Positions 1-10,664 of a DNA stretch of 64,000 nucleotides are shown here, piece by piece; positions within the stretch are counted from its first letter, which is position 1; each line of letters begins with the position of its first letter. The position numbers and the translations under genes were made by a program. The notes under the pieces are model-generated. The model ran no database searches and had not been told where the DNA came from. It worked only from the letters and a program-made list of their open reading frames with translations. This stretch comes from Pseudaminobacter soli (ex Zhang et al. 2022) (GTDB lineage Bacteria; Pseudomonadota; Alphaproteobacteria; Rhizobiales; Rhizobiaceae), in the NCBI RefSeq assembly GCF_014595955.1, contig NZ_JABVCF010000001.1:434001-498000 (forward strand), read 5' to 3'.

Positions 1-1342
1 CGCCGACCGCTACTGGGGCGCGCAGGCGCAACGCTCGCTGGGCAACTTCAAGATCGGCTGGGAGAAGCAGCCGCTGGCCATCGTGCGCGCGCTGGGCATC
101 GTCAAGCGCGCCGCCGCCGAGGCCAATATGGAACTCGGCCGCCTCGATCCGACGATCGGCAAAGCGGTAGTGGAGGCATCGCAGGAGGTCATCGAAGGCA
201 AGCTCAATGACCACTTTCCGCTGGTGGTCTGGCAGACCGGCTCGGGCACGCAGTCCAACATGAACGCCAACGAGGTGATCTCGAACCGCGCGATCGAGCT
301 CCTGGGCGGCGAGATGGGCTCGAAGAAGCCCGTCCACCCGAACGACCACGTGAACATGAGCCAGTCGTCGAACGACACCTATCCGACGGCCATGCACATC
401 GCCTGCGCCGAGCGGATCGTCCACGACCTGCTGCCCGCGCTGCGCCACCTGCATGCGGCGCTCGACGCCAAGGCGAAAGAGTTCGCGCACATCGTCAAGA
501 TCGGCCGCACGCACACCCAGGATGCCACACCTCTGACGCTCGGCCAGGAATTCTCCGGCTATGCGGCCCAGGTCGCCTCCTCGATCAAGCGGATCGAGTT
601 GACGCTGCCCGGCCTACAGGAACTCGCCCAGGGCGGCACGGCGGTGGGTACCGGGCTCAATGCCCCGATCGGCTTCGCCGAGAAGGTGGCCGAGCGCATC
701 GCGGCCATCACTGGCATCGACTTCGTCAGTGCGCCAAACAAGTTCGAGGCGCTCGCCGCGCACGACTCCATGGTGTTCTCGCACGGCGCCATCAACGCCG
801 CGGCCGCTGCGCTCTACAAGATCGCCAATGACATCCGGTTCCTGGGCTCTGGCCCGCGCTCGGGACTGGGAGAACTGTCGCTGCCCGAGAACGAGCCTGG
901 CTCGTCGATCATGCCGGGCAAGGTCAATCCCACGCAGTCCGAGGCGCTCACGCAGGTCTGCATCCAGGTAATGGGCAACCAGGCGGCCATCACCTTCGCC
1001 GGCAGCCAGGGCCATTTCGAGCTGAACGTCTACAATCCGCTGATGGCCTACAATTTCCTGCAGTCCGTGCAGTTGATGAGCGACGCGGCGGTCTCCTTCA
1101 CGGACAATTGCGTGGTCGGCATCGAGGCGCGGGAGGACAATATCAGAGCAGCTTTGGAGCGCTCGCTGATGCTCGTGACGGCGCTTGCGCCGACGATCGG
1201 CTACGACAATGCGGCCAAGATCGCCAAAACCGCTCACAAGAATGGCACCACGTTGCGCGAAGAGGCGCTGGCGACCGGACTGGTGACCGCCGAGGAGTAC
1301 GACCGCATGGTTCGGCCGGAGGAAATGACGCGCCCCGGGTAA
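1..1342 (+). CDS. fumC: Fumarate hydratase class II, 5' truncated by window edge
   Basis: Class II fumarase, which interconverts fumarate and malate in the TCA cycle as a cytosolic homotetramer without an iron-sulfur cluster. The frame is open from base 2, and its first residues ([13 protein letters not shown]) align with roughly residue 18 onward of E. coli FumC, so only a short N-terminus lies outside the window. The superfamily signature [11 protein letters not shown] is at bases 899-931 and the substrate-site segment [10 protein letters not shown] at about 238-267. The stop is TAA at 1340-1342. The C-terminus has the usual VRPEEM tail. Identification is firm; the true start cannot be seen. 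Confidence 0.97.
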   Translation, partial: ADRYWGAQAQRSLGNFKIGWEKQPLAIVRALGIVKRAAAEANMELGRLDPTIGKAVVEASQEVIEGKLNDHFPLVVWQTGSGTQSNMNANEVISNRAIELLGGEMGSKKPVHPNDHVNMSQSSNDTYPTAMHIACAERIVHDLLPALRHLHAALDAKAKEFAHIVKIGRTHTQDATPLTLGQEFSGYAAQVASSIKRIELTLPGLQELAQGGTAVGTGLNAPIGFAEKVAERIAAITGIDFVSAPNKFEALAAHDSMVFSHGAINAAAAALYKIANDIRFLGSGPRSGLGELSLPENEPGSSIMPGKVNPTQSEALTQVCIQVMGNQAAITFAGSQGHFELNVYNPLMAYNFLQSVQLMSDAAVSFTDNCVVGIEAREDNIRAALERSLMLVTALAPTIGYDNAAKIAKTAHKNGTTLREEALATGLVTAEEYDRMVRPEEMTRPG

Positions 1343-1465
1343 ACCCCTGGGGCAGATGCCTCCGCTGTTCAATAGAAGTGAACGATGCGTTGACGTGTAG
1401 GTACCTTTCTAAGGACAGCGCTCCGCTGCTATCTGACTTCGCGAACAGCACATCGGAGCATTTGA

Positions 1466-1888
1466 ATGTCCATTAGCGCTACCCAGTCATCCGCCAGCCA
1501 GAGCACCGGCGCCGCTGCCGTGCTCGTCCTCGGCCGGCTTCTCATATCTGCCATGTACATCATGGCCGGCTTTTCCAAGCTGACCGCCATCAGCGGCACG
1601 GCGCAGTGGTTCGGCAGCATCGGCCTGCCTGCTCCGACCCTTGTGGCGATCGGAGTCGGCCTGGTCGAACTGGTCGGCGGCCTAGCCATCCTGATCGGAT
1701 TCCAGACCCGCATCGCCGCGGTCGTGCTTGCGCTCTTCACCGTTGCGGCGACCCTGATCGCGCACACCAACTTCGCCGACATGAGCCAGATGCTATTCTT
1801 CCAGAAGAACTTGGCGATCACCGGCGGCTTCCTGATCCTGGCGGTCTTTGGCCCGGGCGCCCTTTCGATCGACGCACGGCGCGGCTAA
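1466..1888 (+). CDS. DoxX family membrane protein
   Basis: A 140-residue DoxX/DoxD-family inner-membrane protein with four hydrophobic segments (about residues 17-37, 52-72, 76-94 and 112-130) and the family-typical region around GFSKLTAISGTAQWF. Members are small quinone-related or stress-associated membrane proteins and the exact substrate is usually unknown. The ATG is preceded by GGAG 7 bases upstream. It follows fumC by 123 bases in the same direction and ends just before a strong terminator, so it closes this transcription unit. The family call is confident; the function is not known. Confidence 0.85.
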   Translation: MSISATQSSASQSTGAAAVLVLGRLLISAMYIMAGFSKLTAISGTAQWFGSIGLPAPTLVAIGVGLVELVGGLAILIGFQTRIAAVVLALFTVAATLIAHTNFADMSQMLFFQKNLAITGGFLILAVFGPGALSIDARRG

Positions 1889-1913
1889 GATCTCCGAAGT
1901 TCAAGCCTCCGAG

Positions 1914-1942
1914 GGCCCGGCATTGTCCGGGCCTATTTTTTT
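1914..1942 (+). terminator. Rho-independent terminator after doxX
   Basis: Perfect 7-bp stem GGCCCGG (1914-1920) and CCGGGCC (1927-1933) with a 6-base loop, followed by TA and a run of seven T. It lies 25 bases after the doxX stop and ahead of the converging ppx gene. Confidence 0.85.
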
Positions 1943-2000
1943 GTTTGTTGCGGATATCTGAGGCAGACCGCTCGAGCCTCAACGACGCTCATCGCGCCGA

Positions 2001-3518
2001 TTACTCTTCCTCCATGCGAAGCTCCAGCTTGCGCCCGGTGAGCTTGCCGAGTTGAGCGAGGCGGCCGGCCGGCCGCTCACCCACGAGTGCGGCGAAGCGT
2101 TTGGGAACGACAAGCGCAAGACCTTCGCCTTCCGTGCGTTCCCAGCGCAGCGTCGGAATGACGCCGGGCATCGCTGCCGAGAAAAGATAGACGACCCTCA
2201 TCATGGCGCCGAGCAGCCGCGCCCGCTCCAGATAGCGCGGCGTAGCCAGCCGTATGATCTCCGCCGCGCCCGCTTCGTTGAATATTCCCTCATGGCGGAA
2301 AAAGTTGGTCAGCGCCAGGAAGGCCCGGCCGGGGTGATCGACGCCGATAAACGAGGCGTTGGAGATGATGTTCATCGACTGCGTGCCGCGGTATTCGGGA
2401 TGGGCGCGCCAGCCGATATCGGCGAGCAGACACGCAGCCCGGCGGTAGCGCGCCTCCTCTTCGGTCTCGTCGATGCCGAAGGCGGCGAAGGAATAGCCGG
2501 TCCATTCGGCCAGTTCATGCGCGTGCTTGACCGAGCGGGCACGCAGCAGGGCTAGTTCCTCTGAAGCCGTAATCAGGGGATCGCGCCGCTGCTCCTCGGG
2601 TGACAGCAGGGAATGGAGATAGCCCTCGCGCACACCGAACGCCGAGACGACGATCTTCGACGGCTTCATCGCCTCGATGATCTCCAAAAGGACCGCAGCG
2701 CCGTAGGGAAGCAGCGCCCGCCGGCTTTTCGAAACGGCTTCGAGCCCTTTCATCTTGTCGATGTCGCCCTTGGCGACCTGGCGCAGGAAAGGAAGCGAGC
2801 CGCCTATCGACATCTCGTAGTGATGCATGACCGCCAGCGGATAGTTGGTGGCATTCATGTGCAGGCGGGCGAGGTTTCGCCAGGTGCCTCCGACCGCATA
2901 GAAGTTCCGGCCCTCTCCTGCTTTCAGCAGCTTGGCGCGCTTGATTTCGCTGCGGGCGATGCGCGCGGCTTCCGCCAAGGAATTGTTCGCCATGTCTTGA
3001 AGGCGCAGGCCGCCGAGCGGCAGGGTAATGCCGTCGCCGATCGCCTCGCCGTCGATGTCGACGAGTTCCAGGCTGCCACCGCCGAGATCGCCCGTGATTC
3101 CGTTCGCGGAATGAAAGCCCGAGATCACGCCGAGCGCCGAATAGCCGGCCTCCTCGCGCCCGCTAAGCACGCGTATCGTGGTTCCCAGGATCTTTTCGGC
3201 TCTCTCGATGAAGTCGGGGCCGTTCTCGGCCTCTCGCGCAGCGGCCGTTGCAATGACGTGCAGTTCCCCTGCGCCAGCCTGGTCGGCAAGCGCACGGAAC
3301 CTGCCAAACTCCTCGACTGCGCGGGTCACGCCTTCCGGGTCCAGCTTGCCGGTCGAGACGATGCCTCGGCCCAGGCCCGCCAGCATCTTCTCGTTGAAGA
3401 GCACGGTCGGAGAACGGGCGATCCCCTCATATATGACGAGGCGGATCGAGTTCGATCCGATGTCTATGATCGCGACCGGATTGCGATCCTGCAGTCGACC
3501 TTGGGAGTTGGCGATCAT
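2001..3518 (-). CDS. ppx: Exopolyphosphatase, Ppx/GppA family
   Basis: A 505-residue Ppx/GppA phosphatase that removes terminal phosphate from polyphosphate (and possibly pppGpp). It belongs to the ASKHA actin-like fold: phosphate-1 motif AIIDIGSNSIRLVIYE near residue 17, second glycine-rich loop GDLGGGSLELV near residue 143, and an HD-like helical C-terminal region. The ATG overlaps the ppk1 stop by one base (TGATG), so it is probably translated by coupling to ppk1. The pairing of synthase and phosphatase implies control of polyphosphate level. Family certain; pppGpp activity untested. Confidence 0.93.
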   Translation of the reverse strand: MIANSQGRLQDRNPVAIIDIGSNSIRLVIYEGIARSPTVLFNEKMLAGLGRGIVSTGKLDPEGVTRAVEEFGRFRALADQAGAGELHVIATAAAREAENGPDFIERAEKILGTTIRVLSGREEAGYSALGVISGFHSANGITGDLGGGSLELVDIDGEAIGDGITLPLGGLRLQDMANNSLAEAARIARSEIKRAKLLKAGEGRNFYAVGGTWRNLARLHMNATNYPLAVMHHYEMSIGGSLPFLRQVAKGDIDKMKGLEAVSKSRRALLPYGAAVLLEIIEAMKPSKIVVSAFGVREGYLHSLLSPEEQRRDPLITASEELALLRARSVKHAHELAEWTGYSFAAFGIDETEEEARYRRAACLLADIGWRAHPEYRGTQSMNIISNASFIGVDHPGRAFLALTNFFRHEGIFNEAGAAEIIRLATPRYLERARLLGAMMRVVYLFSAAMPGVIPTLRWERTEGEGLALVVPKRFAALVGERPAGRLAQLGKLTGRKLELRMEEE

Positions 3519-5731
3519 CAGCCGGAGATCGCGACGGGCTTCTTGCGGCGGCGAAACTGGGCGATCTGCTTCGGCGCGTGGCTCTTCAGCGCAACGCCGC
3601 GGCCGGAGAGACTCGGATTTGTCATGAAATATTCCTGAGCGTTGAACGGCTCTTCGCCCTCGTCCGGCATCACCCGCCGGGAAGTGCCGTCAGGCAATAC
3701 TTCGAAACTCTGCTGGTTGTCCATGATGTTGCCGAGCATGATTTGCCCCAGAACCTGCTCGTGAACGGTTGGATTGGTGATCGGCACCAGCGTCTCGACC
3801 CGCCGGTCGAGATTGCGCGGCATCATGTCGGCCGAGCCGATGTAGACGATGGCCTCGTCGGACGGCAGCCCATACCCGTTGCCGAAGCAGAAGATCCGGC
3901 TGTGTTCCAGAAACCGCCCGACGATCGACTTCACCCTTATGTTCTCTGAAAGGCCGGGCACCTGAGGGCGCAGGCAGCAGATTCCGCGCACGACGAGGTC
4001 GATCTCCACATCGTTCCGGCTCGCTTCGTAGAGCGCATCGATCACCATAGGGTCCACCAATGCGTTCATCTTCATCCAGATGCGCGCCGGCCGCCCTGCC
4101 CTGGCGTGATCGATTTCGTCCGCGATGTGCTTGAGGATGCGGCTGCGCAAGGTCAGCGGCGACATGGCGATGGCCATTTCCTCCGCCGGCTCGGCATAGC
4201 CGGTGATGTAGTTGAAGATCTGCGCCACGTCGCGCGCGATCTGCGGGTCGGTCGTGAAGAAGGAGAGGTCGGTGTAGATGCGTGCGGTGATCGGATGGTA
4301 GTTGCCGGTCCCCAGATGCACGTAGTTGCGCAGCTTGCCGTCCTCGCGGCGCACCACCAGCGACATCTTGGCGTGGGTTTTCAGTTCCAGGAACCCGAAC
4401 ACGACTTGCACGCCCGCGCGCTCAAGGTCGCGCGCCCAGCGGATGTTCGCCTCCTCATCGAAGCGTGCCTTGAGCTCGACCAGCGCGGTCACGGACTTTC
4501 CTGCCTCCGCCGCATCGATCAGTGCGCGTACGATCGGGCTGTCGTTGGAGGTGCGGTAGAGCGTCTGCTTGATGGCGACGACGTCAGGGTCGAGCGCTGC
4601 CTGGCGAAGGAACTGGACGACAACGTCGAACGATTCATAGGGGTGGTGGACGATCATGTCCTTCTCGCGGATGGCGGCCAGGCAGTCGCCGCGATGGTCG
4701 CGCACACGCTCGGGAAACCGCGGATTATAGGGCACGAACTTCAGATCATCGCGGGGGATGGCGTAGATCTCGGCGATCTGGCTGAGAGCGAGCGGGCCGT
4801 CGATAACCGATATCCGGTTCGATGGGACCCCCAACTCGCCGGCCACGAAGTCGCGCAGTTCCGACGGCATCCGCGCGTCGAACTCGATCCGGATCACCGA
4901 GCCGCGCCGACGCCGCTTCAGCGCCGTCTCGAAGAGCCGAACGAGATCCTCCGACTCCTCCTCCACCTCGATATCGCTGTCGCGGATGATCTGGAACGTG
5001 CCGGAGCCCTTCAATTCGTAGCCCGGGAACAGGCGTCCGATGAACATGCCGACCGCTTCCTCGAGTTGGATGAAGCGAACGACCGTCTTGCCATCCGGGA
5101 GCCGGATGAAGCGTCTCAGCGCTACGGGAAGACGAAGCAGGGCATTCATCTCCTCCCTGTCCTTCCGGTGTCTCAGCCGCAGCGCGATCGAGAAGCCGAG
5201 ATTGGGGATGAACGGAAAGGGATGCGCCGGATCGATCGAGAGCGGCGTCAGCACCGGGAATATCTGCTCCTGGAAGTGGTCCTCCAGCCAAGCGCGCTCG
5301 TCCGTCGTGAGAGCGGAGGCAGCGACCGTCTCGATGCCCTCGGCCCGGAGCAGATCCATGAGGGTCGCGAGGCTGACCTGTTGATCCTGCTGCAGGCTCT
5401 CGACCTCGTGCAGGATCTGATCGAGTTGCTGTTCGGGCGTGCGACCGTCCGGGCTGCGCAGCGTAATCCCCTCTCGTACTTGGCCAGCGAGCCCGGCCAC
5501 ACGAACCATGAAGAACTCATCGAGGTTGGCCGCCGAGATCGAGAGAAATCGCACCCGCTCCAGCAGCGGATGATGAGGGTTCTGCGCCTCCTCCAGCACG
5601 CGCCGATTGAACTGAAGCCAGGAGAATTCTCGATTGACGAACCGATCCGGGTTGCCGGTGACGGCGTCCGGAGCCGCCAGTTCGGTCGCTTCGTACCTCT
5701 TCAGCGGCTTGACTTCATCCATCTCGATCAT
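3518..5731 (-). CDS. ppk1: Polyphosphate kinase 1
   Basis: PPK1 reversibly polymerises the gamma-phosphate of ATP into polyphosphate. With the start chosen here it is 737 residues. The N-terminal domain begins at [17 protein letters not shown], and the phospholipase-D-like catalytic half holds the two conserved histidines: H453 in [12 protein letters not shown] (autophosphorylation site, equivalent to E. coli H435) and H472 in [11 protein letters not shown] (H454). The ATG at 5731 is preceded by GGAGGGGG at good spacing; a longer frame from a TTG at 5755 has no such support. First gene of the ppk1-ppx operon; the next gene upstream, the zinc-finger gene, is divergent. Confidence 0.96.
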   Translation of the reverse strand: MIEMDEVKPLKRYEATELAAPDAVTGNPDRFVNREFSWLQFNRRVLEEAQNPHHPLLERVRFLSISAANLDEFFMVRVAGLAGQVREGITLRSPDGRTPEQQLDQILHEVESLQQDQQVSLATLMDLLRAEGIETVAASALTTDERAWLEDHFQEQIFPVLTPLSIDPAHPFPFIPNLGFSIALRLRHRKDREEMNALLRLPVALRRFIRLPDGKTVVRFIQLEEAVGMFIGRLFPGYELKGSGTFQIIRDSDIEVEEESEDLVRLFETALKRRRRGSVIRIEFDARMPSELRDFVAGELGVPSNRISVIDGPLALSQIAEIYAIPRDDLKFVPYNPRFPERVRDHRGDCLAAIREKDMIVHHPYESFDVVVQFLRQAALDPDVVAIKQTLYRTSNDSPIVRALIDAAEAGKSVTALVELKARFDEEANIRWARDLERAGVQVVFGFLELKTHAKMSLVVRREDGKLRNYVHLGTGNYHPITARIYTDLSFFTTDPQIARDVAQIFNYITGYAEPAEEMAIAMSPLTLRSRILKHIADEIDHARAGRPARIWMKMNALVDPMVIDALYEASRNDVEIDLVVRGICCLRPQVPGLSENIRVKSIVGRFLEHSRIFCFGNGYGLPSDEAIVYIGSADMMPRNLDRRVETLVPITNPTVHEQVLGQIMLGNIMDNQQSFEVLPDGTSRRVMPDEGEEPFNAQEYFMTNPSLSGRGVALKSHAPKQIAQFRRRKKPVAISG

Positions 5732-5865
5732 TCCCTGCCCCCTCCACCTAGGCAAAATGTAGCTCGTGACAGGCGAATGTGACAGTTTGATTTCGGCACC
5801 TACGGGTGATTGGCGAACGCGCCCCGGACTGTTATGACGCGGCGCGAAGCGCGAAGGAGACAGCG

Positions 5866-6111
5866 ATGGCGGGCGGCACGGTTCCCCATTTCCAGAACGA
5901 CGCGGGACACGCGACGATCGAGATCGGCGTGAAGGAATTCATGTGCGTCGGCGCCACTCCGCCCTTCGACCATCCGCACGTCTTCCTCGACATGGGCGAC
6001 GATGACGAGAAGGTCTGCCCCTATTGCTCGACCCTTTACCGCTACGACCCTGCCCTGAAAGCGACGGAGACTCGGCCCGAGGGCAGCCTGTACGTCAGCC
6101 GCGCTGCCTAG
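5866..6111 (+). CDS. Zinc-finger (CHCC type) protein, NDUFS6-like
   Basis: An 81-residue protein of the zf-CHCC family, the bacterial relative of the mitochondrial complex I 13-kDa subunit NDUFS6. The metal-binding pattern is visible as [14 protein letters not shown] followed by [13 protein letters not shown], that is Cys, His, then CxxC. In mitochondria the family binds zinc and acts in late assembly of the complex I Q/N module. The ATG at 5866 has AAGGAG 7 bases upstream; an in-frame ATG at 5806 lacks a ribosome site. The FAD monooxygenase gene starts 18 bases after the stop, so the two are probably co-transcribed. Confidence 0.85.
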   Translation: MAGGTVPHFQNDAGHATIEIGVKEFMCVGATPPFDHPHVFLDMGDDDEKVCPYCSTLYRYDPALKATETRPEGSLYVSRAA

Positions 6112-6129
6112 GACGGCGCCACGCGACCG

Positions 6130-7392
6130 ATGATTAAGCGGCAACCGCGCGAAATCCTCGTTGCGGGTGCCGGAATTGCTGGACTGACCGCCGCCATCGC
6201 CTTGGCCGACCGGGGCTTTCCCGTCCGCATTTTCGAACGCGCTCCCGAACTTCAGGAGATCGGCGCCGGGCTGCAGTTGTCGCCCAATGCAACGCGGCTG
6301 CTGGCACGCCTCGGCGTGCTCGATCTGCTGCGGGAGTCCGCAGTTGCTCCGCCGGCGATCGTATTGCGCGATGCCCGAACGTTGAAAGCGCTCGCGCGGG
6401 TGCCGCTTGGCGCAGAGGCCGAAAGGCGCTGGGCGGCGCCCTATCTGGTTGTCCACCGGGCGGACCTGCAGGCTGCTCTTCTGGAAGCCGCCCAAAACTG
6501 TCCATGCATTTCCCTGATCACGGGCGCAACGGTCCGGGAGGTGGACCTGGAAACCTCGCGGGTCTCCGTCACGGTCGAAATCGGAGGACAGGTCGAGACC
6601 TTCGCCGGAGCGCTGCTGGTAGGAGCAGACGGCGTCTGGTCCGAACTCAGGACGAAGGGAGGCTTAGGAAGTGTCGCCCGGTTCAGCGGCCAAATGGCCT
6701 GGCGCCGCACCCTGCCGGCTGGCAGCCCAGAAGTCTCATGGTTTCCACGAGACCTGAGCGTCAATGCGTTTCTGCACCCTGGCTTCCACCTTGTCGCCTA
6801 TCCGCTGCGCGGGGGATCGGACATCAATCTAGTCGCGTTCACGAAGGCGAACGGTCGCGTCGACGAAAGCTGGTCGGCCGAAGCCGATCCTCTGTCACTC
6901 CGCAACGCGCTGGCAAGCACCGCACCCGAGTTGGCGCTCCTTGCGGAAGACGGTACGGTCTGGACACCATGGCCAGTGTGTACAGTTGACAGTTCGACCC
7001 GTTGGATTCGTGACCGGCTTGTCCTAATCGGCGATGCTGCGCATGCGCTCACGCCCTTTGCGGCGCAGGGTGCGGCAATGGCAATCGAGGACGCTGTGAC
7101 CTTGGCCGATGTGATCGGCGAAGTGGTCGGGGCCGCGAACGACGCTGAGGTGCCCAATGGGTTGTCGATATCCGACACCACTCGGCTTCACCAAGCTTTA
7201 CTCGCCTGGGAGACATCCCGAAGAACCCGTATCGCCGCCGTGCGAAAGCGCGGGGCGTTCAACGAGTTCGTGTGGCATGCGAGCGGGCCGGTCGCGCTTG
7301 CCCGCAACCTTGTCCTGCGCGCCCGACCATCACAGAGTCTCGCCGCAGATATGGACTGGCTTTATGGGTGGGAGCCCGGCACGTCAGGGTAG
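6130..7392 (+). CDS. FAD-dependent monooxygenase (salicylate hydroxylase-like)
   Basis: A class A flavin monooxygenase of 420 residues. It has the Rossmann motif GAGIAGLTAAIALADRG near the N-terminus with the ribose-binding glutamate in RIFER, the DG motif GADGVWSELR mid-protein, and the GD motif LIGDAAHALTPFAAQGAAMAIEDA near residues 298-320. Such enzymes use NAD(P)H and oxygen to hydroxylate aromatic compounds. No aromatic-degradation genes are adjacent, so the substrate is unknown; a UbiH-type or detoxification role is possible. It follows the zinc-finger gene closely and its end faces the aap operon. Confidence 0.85.
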   Translation: MIKRQPREILVAGAGIAGLTAAIALADRGFPVRIFERAPELQEIGAGLQLSPNATRLLARLGVLDLLRESAVAPPAIVLRDARTLKALARVPLGAEAERRWAAPYLVVHRADLQAALLEAAQNCPCISLITGATVREVDLETSRVSVTVEIGGQVETFAGALLVGADGVWSELRTKGGLGSVARFSGQMAWRRTLPAGSPEVSWFPRDLSVNAFLHPGFHLVAYPLRGGSDINLVAFTKANGRVDESWSAEADPLSLRNALASTAPELALLAEDGTVWTPWPVCTVDSSTRWIRDRLVLIGDAAHALTPFAAQGAAMAIEDAVTLADVIGEVVGAANDAEVPNGLSISDTTRLHQALLAWETSRRTRIAAVRKRGAFNEFVWHASGPVALARNLVLRARPSQSLAADMDWLYGWEPGTSG

Positions 7393-7425
7393 CGACAGTA
7401 CGGAACGTTCCCGCCGAGCCCGTCC

Positions 7426-8229
7426 TCAATGCAGAATCTGGCTGAGGAACAGCTTTGTGCGCTCGTGCTGGGGATGGTCGAAGAACTCGGCCGGCGTGTT
7501 CTGCTCCACGATCTGGCCCTGGTCCATGAAGATCACGCGGTTCGCGACCTTGCGCGCAAATCCCATCTCGTGGGTGACGCAAAGCATCGTCATGCCTTCC
7601 TCGGCCAACCCCACCATCGTCTCCAGCACTTCCTTGATCATCTCGGGGTCGAGCGCCGAGGTAGGCTCGTCGAACAGCATGATGCGCGGGTTCATGCAGA
7701 GCGAGCGGGCGATGGCGACGCGCTGCTGCTGGCCCCCTGAGAGTTGGCCGGGATATTTGTGAGCCTGCTCCGGGATCTTGACCCGCCGCAGGAAGTGCAT
7801 CGCCGTCTCCTCCGCCTGCTTCCGTGGGACCTTCCGCACCCAGATCGGCGCCAGCGTGCAATTCTCCAGGATGGTCAGGTGCGGGAAAAGGTTGAAGTGC
7901 TGGAACACCATGCCGACCTCGCGCCGGACCTCGTCGATCTTCTTGAGATCGTTGGTGAGTTCCTTGCCGTCGACGATGATCCTGCCCTTCTGGTGCTCCT
8001 CCAGCCGGTTGATGCAGCGGATCATGGTCGACTTGCCCGAGCCCGATGGACCGCAGACGACGATCCGCTCACCGCGCATCACTCTCAGGTTGATGTCCTT
8101 CAGAACGTGAAAGTCGCCGTACCATTTGTGCATGCCGACGATGTCGATTGCGACATCCGTTTCGGAGACGTGCATCTTGCGCGCGTCGACCTTGATCTCC
8201 TCGGCGCTGACGGCGTTCTCGGTGCTCAT
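7426..8229 (-). CDS. aapP: General L-amino acid ABC transporter ATPase
   Basis: The ATP-binding subunit of the rhizobial broad-range amino acid importer Aap. Walker A is GPSGSGKST, the Q-loop lies in [13 protein letters not shown], the signature is LSGGQQQR, Walker B is [12 protein letters not shown], and the switch histidine is in VTHEM. The C-terminus [12 protein letters not shown] is typical of AapP/GlnQ proteins. I chose ATG 8229 (267 aa), which gives the usual family length and has a weak GGGA upstream; an ATG at 8244 adds five residues without a ribosome site. It is the last gene of aapJQMP, 27 bases after aapM. Confidence 0.95.
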   Translation of the reverse strand: MSTENAVSAEEIKVDARKMHVSETDVAIDIVGMHKWYGDFHVLKDINLRVMRGERIVVCGPSGSGKSTMIRCINRLEEHQKGRIIVDGKELTNDLKKIDEVRREVGMVFQHFNLFPHLTILENCTLAPIWVRKVPRKQAEETAMHFLRRVKIPEQAHKYPGQLSGGQQQRVAIARSLCMNPRIMLFDEPTSALDPEMIKEVLETMVGLAEEGMTMLCVTHEMGFARKVANRVIFMDQGQIVEQNTPAEFFDHPQHERTKLFLSQILH

Positions 8230-8256
8230 ATGTGGGGTTCCCATTGTTTTTTGTTG

Positions 8257-9414
8257 TTAGCGCCGTAATCCGGTATCGAGCCGACGCTCCATGTACATCG
8301 AATAGCGCGACATGCTGAAGCAGAAAATCCAGAACACGAAGCCGGCGAAGACCAGCCCGGTCTTGGCCGTCTGCGGCGTCGCCCAGTTGGCGTCGGCGAG
8401 GTTCTGTTTCACGATCCCGAGCAAATCGAACATGCTGATGATGAGGACCAGCGTCGTGTCCTTGAACATGCCGATGAAGGTGTTGACGATGCCCGGAATG
8501 ACGAGTTTCAGCGCCTGAGGCATGATGATGAGGCCCATCTTCTGCCAATAGCCAAGACCGAGCGAGTCCGCGCCTTCATACTGTCCCTTCGGGATGGCCT
8601 GCAGTCCGCCTCGGACCACTTCGGCCATGTAGGCGGAGGCGAAAAGCGCCACGCCGATGAGAGCTCTGAGCAATTTGTCGAAGGTCACCCCGGGCGGCGC
8701 GAACAGCGGCAGCATGAAGCTAGCCATAAAGAGCACGGTCACCAGCGGCACGCCGCGGACTGTCTCGATGAAGATCACCGACAAGAGCTTGACCGCCGGC
8801 ATGTGCGAGCGCCTACCGAGCGCCAGAATGATGCCCAGCGGCAGCGACACGACGATGCCGACATAGGAGAGGACAAGGGTCACCAGCAGGCCGCCCCAAA
8901 GCGAGGTCTCCACATAGGGCAGCCCGAAGAAGCCGCCGACCAGCAGGAAGAAGGCGACGAAGGGGAACAGCCCGAAGAAGAGGATCGCATTCAATCCCTT
9001 GTAAGGCGCCCGCGGGATCAACAGCGGCGCCAGCAGAGCGACGAAGAGGATGCCGGTGAGAATGACGCGCCAGCGTTCCTCGATCGGATAGCGGCCGAAC
9101 ATGAACTGACCGAATTTTGCGCTGACGAACGCCCAGCAGGCGCCGGACCACCCGTCGGGATGGCTGCCGCCCTGGGCGACGGTCAGGCAGGCGGACCGGT
9201 CCGCGCCAGTCCATTGCGCGCTGAAGAACGCCCAGTTCAGTATTTGCGGAACCGCCCAGGCCAGCGCCAGCAGAGCCAGCACCGTCAGAGCCGCGTCGAT
9301 CGGGGTCGCAAACAGGTTCTTGCGGAACCATGCGCCGAAGCCCGCTTGGCTGCGTGGCGCGGCCTCCGCCAGCACCATTTCCGTTCTAACCCAGGAGACG
9401 TCATGCTCTTGCAC
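8257..9414 (-). CDS. aapM: General L-amino acid ABC transporter permease AapM
   Basis: Inner-membrane permease (385 aa) with about eight hydrophobic segments and the HisMQ-type coupling (EAA) loop near [18 protein letters not shown]. The insertion before the conserved permease core, rich in Trp and Cys (about residues 70-110), and the extra N-terminal helices are typical of AapM compared with short HisM proteins. It sits three bases after aapQ and ahead of aapP, and forms the heterodimeric channel with AapQ. Confidence 0.94.
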   Translation of the reverse strand: MQEHDVSWVRTEMVLAEAAPRSQAGFGAWFRKNLFATPIDAALTVLALLALAWAVPQILNWAFFSAQWTGADRSACLTVAQGGSHPDGWSGACWAFVSAKFGQFMFGRYPIEERWRVILTGILFVALLAPLLIPRAPYKGLNAILFFGLFPFVAFFLLVGGFFGLPYVETSLWGGLLVTLVLSYVGIVVSLPLGIILALGRRSHMPAVKLLSVIFIETVRGVPLVTVLFMASFMLPLFAPPGVTFDKLLRALIGVALFASAYMAEVVRGGLQAIPKGQYEGADSLGLGYWQKMGLIIMPQALKLVIPGIVNTFIGMFKDTTLVLIISMFDLLGIVKQNLADANWATPQTAKTGLVFAGFVFWIFCFSMSRYSMYMERRLDTGLRR

Positions 9415-9417
9415 GGC

Positions 9418-10608
9418 TCACCTCTCCTTCAGCGCCATCTTGGCGTTGAACCAGTTCATGAAGCCGGAGGTCAGCAGGCTGATCCCCAGATAGATGACCA
9501 TGAAGATGGCAACGATTTCGATCGCCTGGCCGGTCTGATTGAGGATCGTGCCGCCAATCGCATAGAGATCCGGATAGCCGATAGCGACCGCCAGCGACGA
9601 GTTCTTGGTGAGGTTGAGATACTGGCTGGTGAGCGGCGGAACGATGATCCGCATTGCCTGTGGGATGATCACCAGGCGAAGCGCCTGCCCAGACCTTAAG
9701 CCCAGCGACGCCGCCGCCTCGCCTTGGCCCTTGCTGACGCCCAAGATACCAGCCCGCACGATCTCGGCGATGAACGCGGCCGTGTAGAAGGAGAGCGCCA
9801 AGTAGAGCGACAGGAACTCGGGCTTCACATTGAAGCCGCCGGTGAGATTGAAAGTGCCCGCTTTCGGAAAATCGAGCGTCAGCGGAAATCCGGCGACCGC
9901 GAAACCAAGCAGCGGAAAGCCAATGATGAGCGCGACACTCGTCCAGAATACCGGAAATTGCTGGCCGGTCGCCATCTGGCGCGCCCTTGCGCGTCGGGCC
10001 ACGAACCAACTCAGGCCGATACCGATAATAAGCCCGGCAACAACGAGCCAGGCGCCCTCCCCCCAGACGAATTTCGGGAAATAGAAGCCGCGGCTGTTCA
10101 GATAGGATCCGAACGGCAGCACGATGCTGTCACGCGGCGCCGGGAGGATCGACAGAACCCCGAGGTACCAGAAGAAGATGACCAGCAATGGCGGGATATT
10201 GCGGAAAATCTCGATGTAAACGGTCGCGATCTTCCGGATCAGCCAGTTGTGGGAGAGCCGGGCGATACCGACCATGAAGCCTATGATTGTGGCCGTCACG
10301 ATACCGCAGACCGCCACGAGCACCGTGTTCCAGAGGCCGACGAGGATCGCGCGCCCATAGGTCGAGTCTGAGCTGTAAGCGATCAGCCGGTCGGAAATGT
10401 CGAAGCCGGCCCGCCCACGTAAAAACTCGAACCCGGTCGGGATGTTCGAGCGGCGCAGATTTTCGATTGTGTTTCCGACGATCCACCAGATCGCGAATAC
10501 CAAAAGCCCCACAATAAGGACCTGGAAGAAGATACTGCGGAAACGCGGGTCATAGATCAGCGAGCTCTTGGCCGGCTCGCTTGCCTTCACCGCATCCTGT
10601 ATCGCCAT
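9418..10608 (-). CDS. aapQ: General L-amino acid ABC transporter permease AapQ
   Basis: Permease of 396 residues, longer than HisQ as expected for AapQ. Segments include YDPRFRSIFFQVLIVGLLVFA at the N-terminus, a pair of hydrophobic helices near residues 85-115, and the EAA loop GEAAASLGLRSGQALRLVII near residue 300. Only three bases separate its stop from the aapM start, so translation is likely coupled. Partner of AapM in the membrane part of the importer. Confidence 0.94.
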   Translation of the reverse strand: MAIQDAVKASEPAKSSLIYDPRFRSIFFQVLIVGLLVFAIWWIVGNTIENLRRSNIPTGFEFLRGRAGFDISDRLIAYSSDSTYGRAILVGLWNTVLVAVCGIVTATIIGFMVGIARLSHNWLIRKIATVYIEIFRNIPPLLVIFFWYLGVLSILPAPRDSIVLPFGSYLNSRGFYFPKFVWGEGAWLVVAGLIIGIGLSWFVARRARARQMATGQQFPVFWTSVALIIGFPLLGFAVAGFPLTLDFPKAGTFNLTGGFNVKPEFLSLYLALSFYTAAFIAEIVRAGILGVSKGQGEAAASLGLRSGQALRLVIIPQAMRIIVPPLTSQYLNLTKNSSLAVAIGYPDLYAIGGTILNQTGQAIEIVAIFMVIYLGISLLTSGFMNWFNAKMALKER

Positions 10609-10664
10609 TGGCTAACCTTCCGGATAGGTACTGGGCCGGAGGTGGACTCCGGCCCAGCCTTGCA

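Noticed and set aside
2613-3638. Plus-strand open frame of 341 codons opposite ppx
   Set aside because: Antisense to ppx; no ribosome site and no motif.
4106-5782. Long plus-strand open frame (558 codons) opposite ppk1
   Set aside because: Fully antisense to a well-supported ppk1; composition rich in Arg, Asp and His as expected of a shadow in GC-rich DNA; no domain seen.
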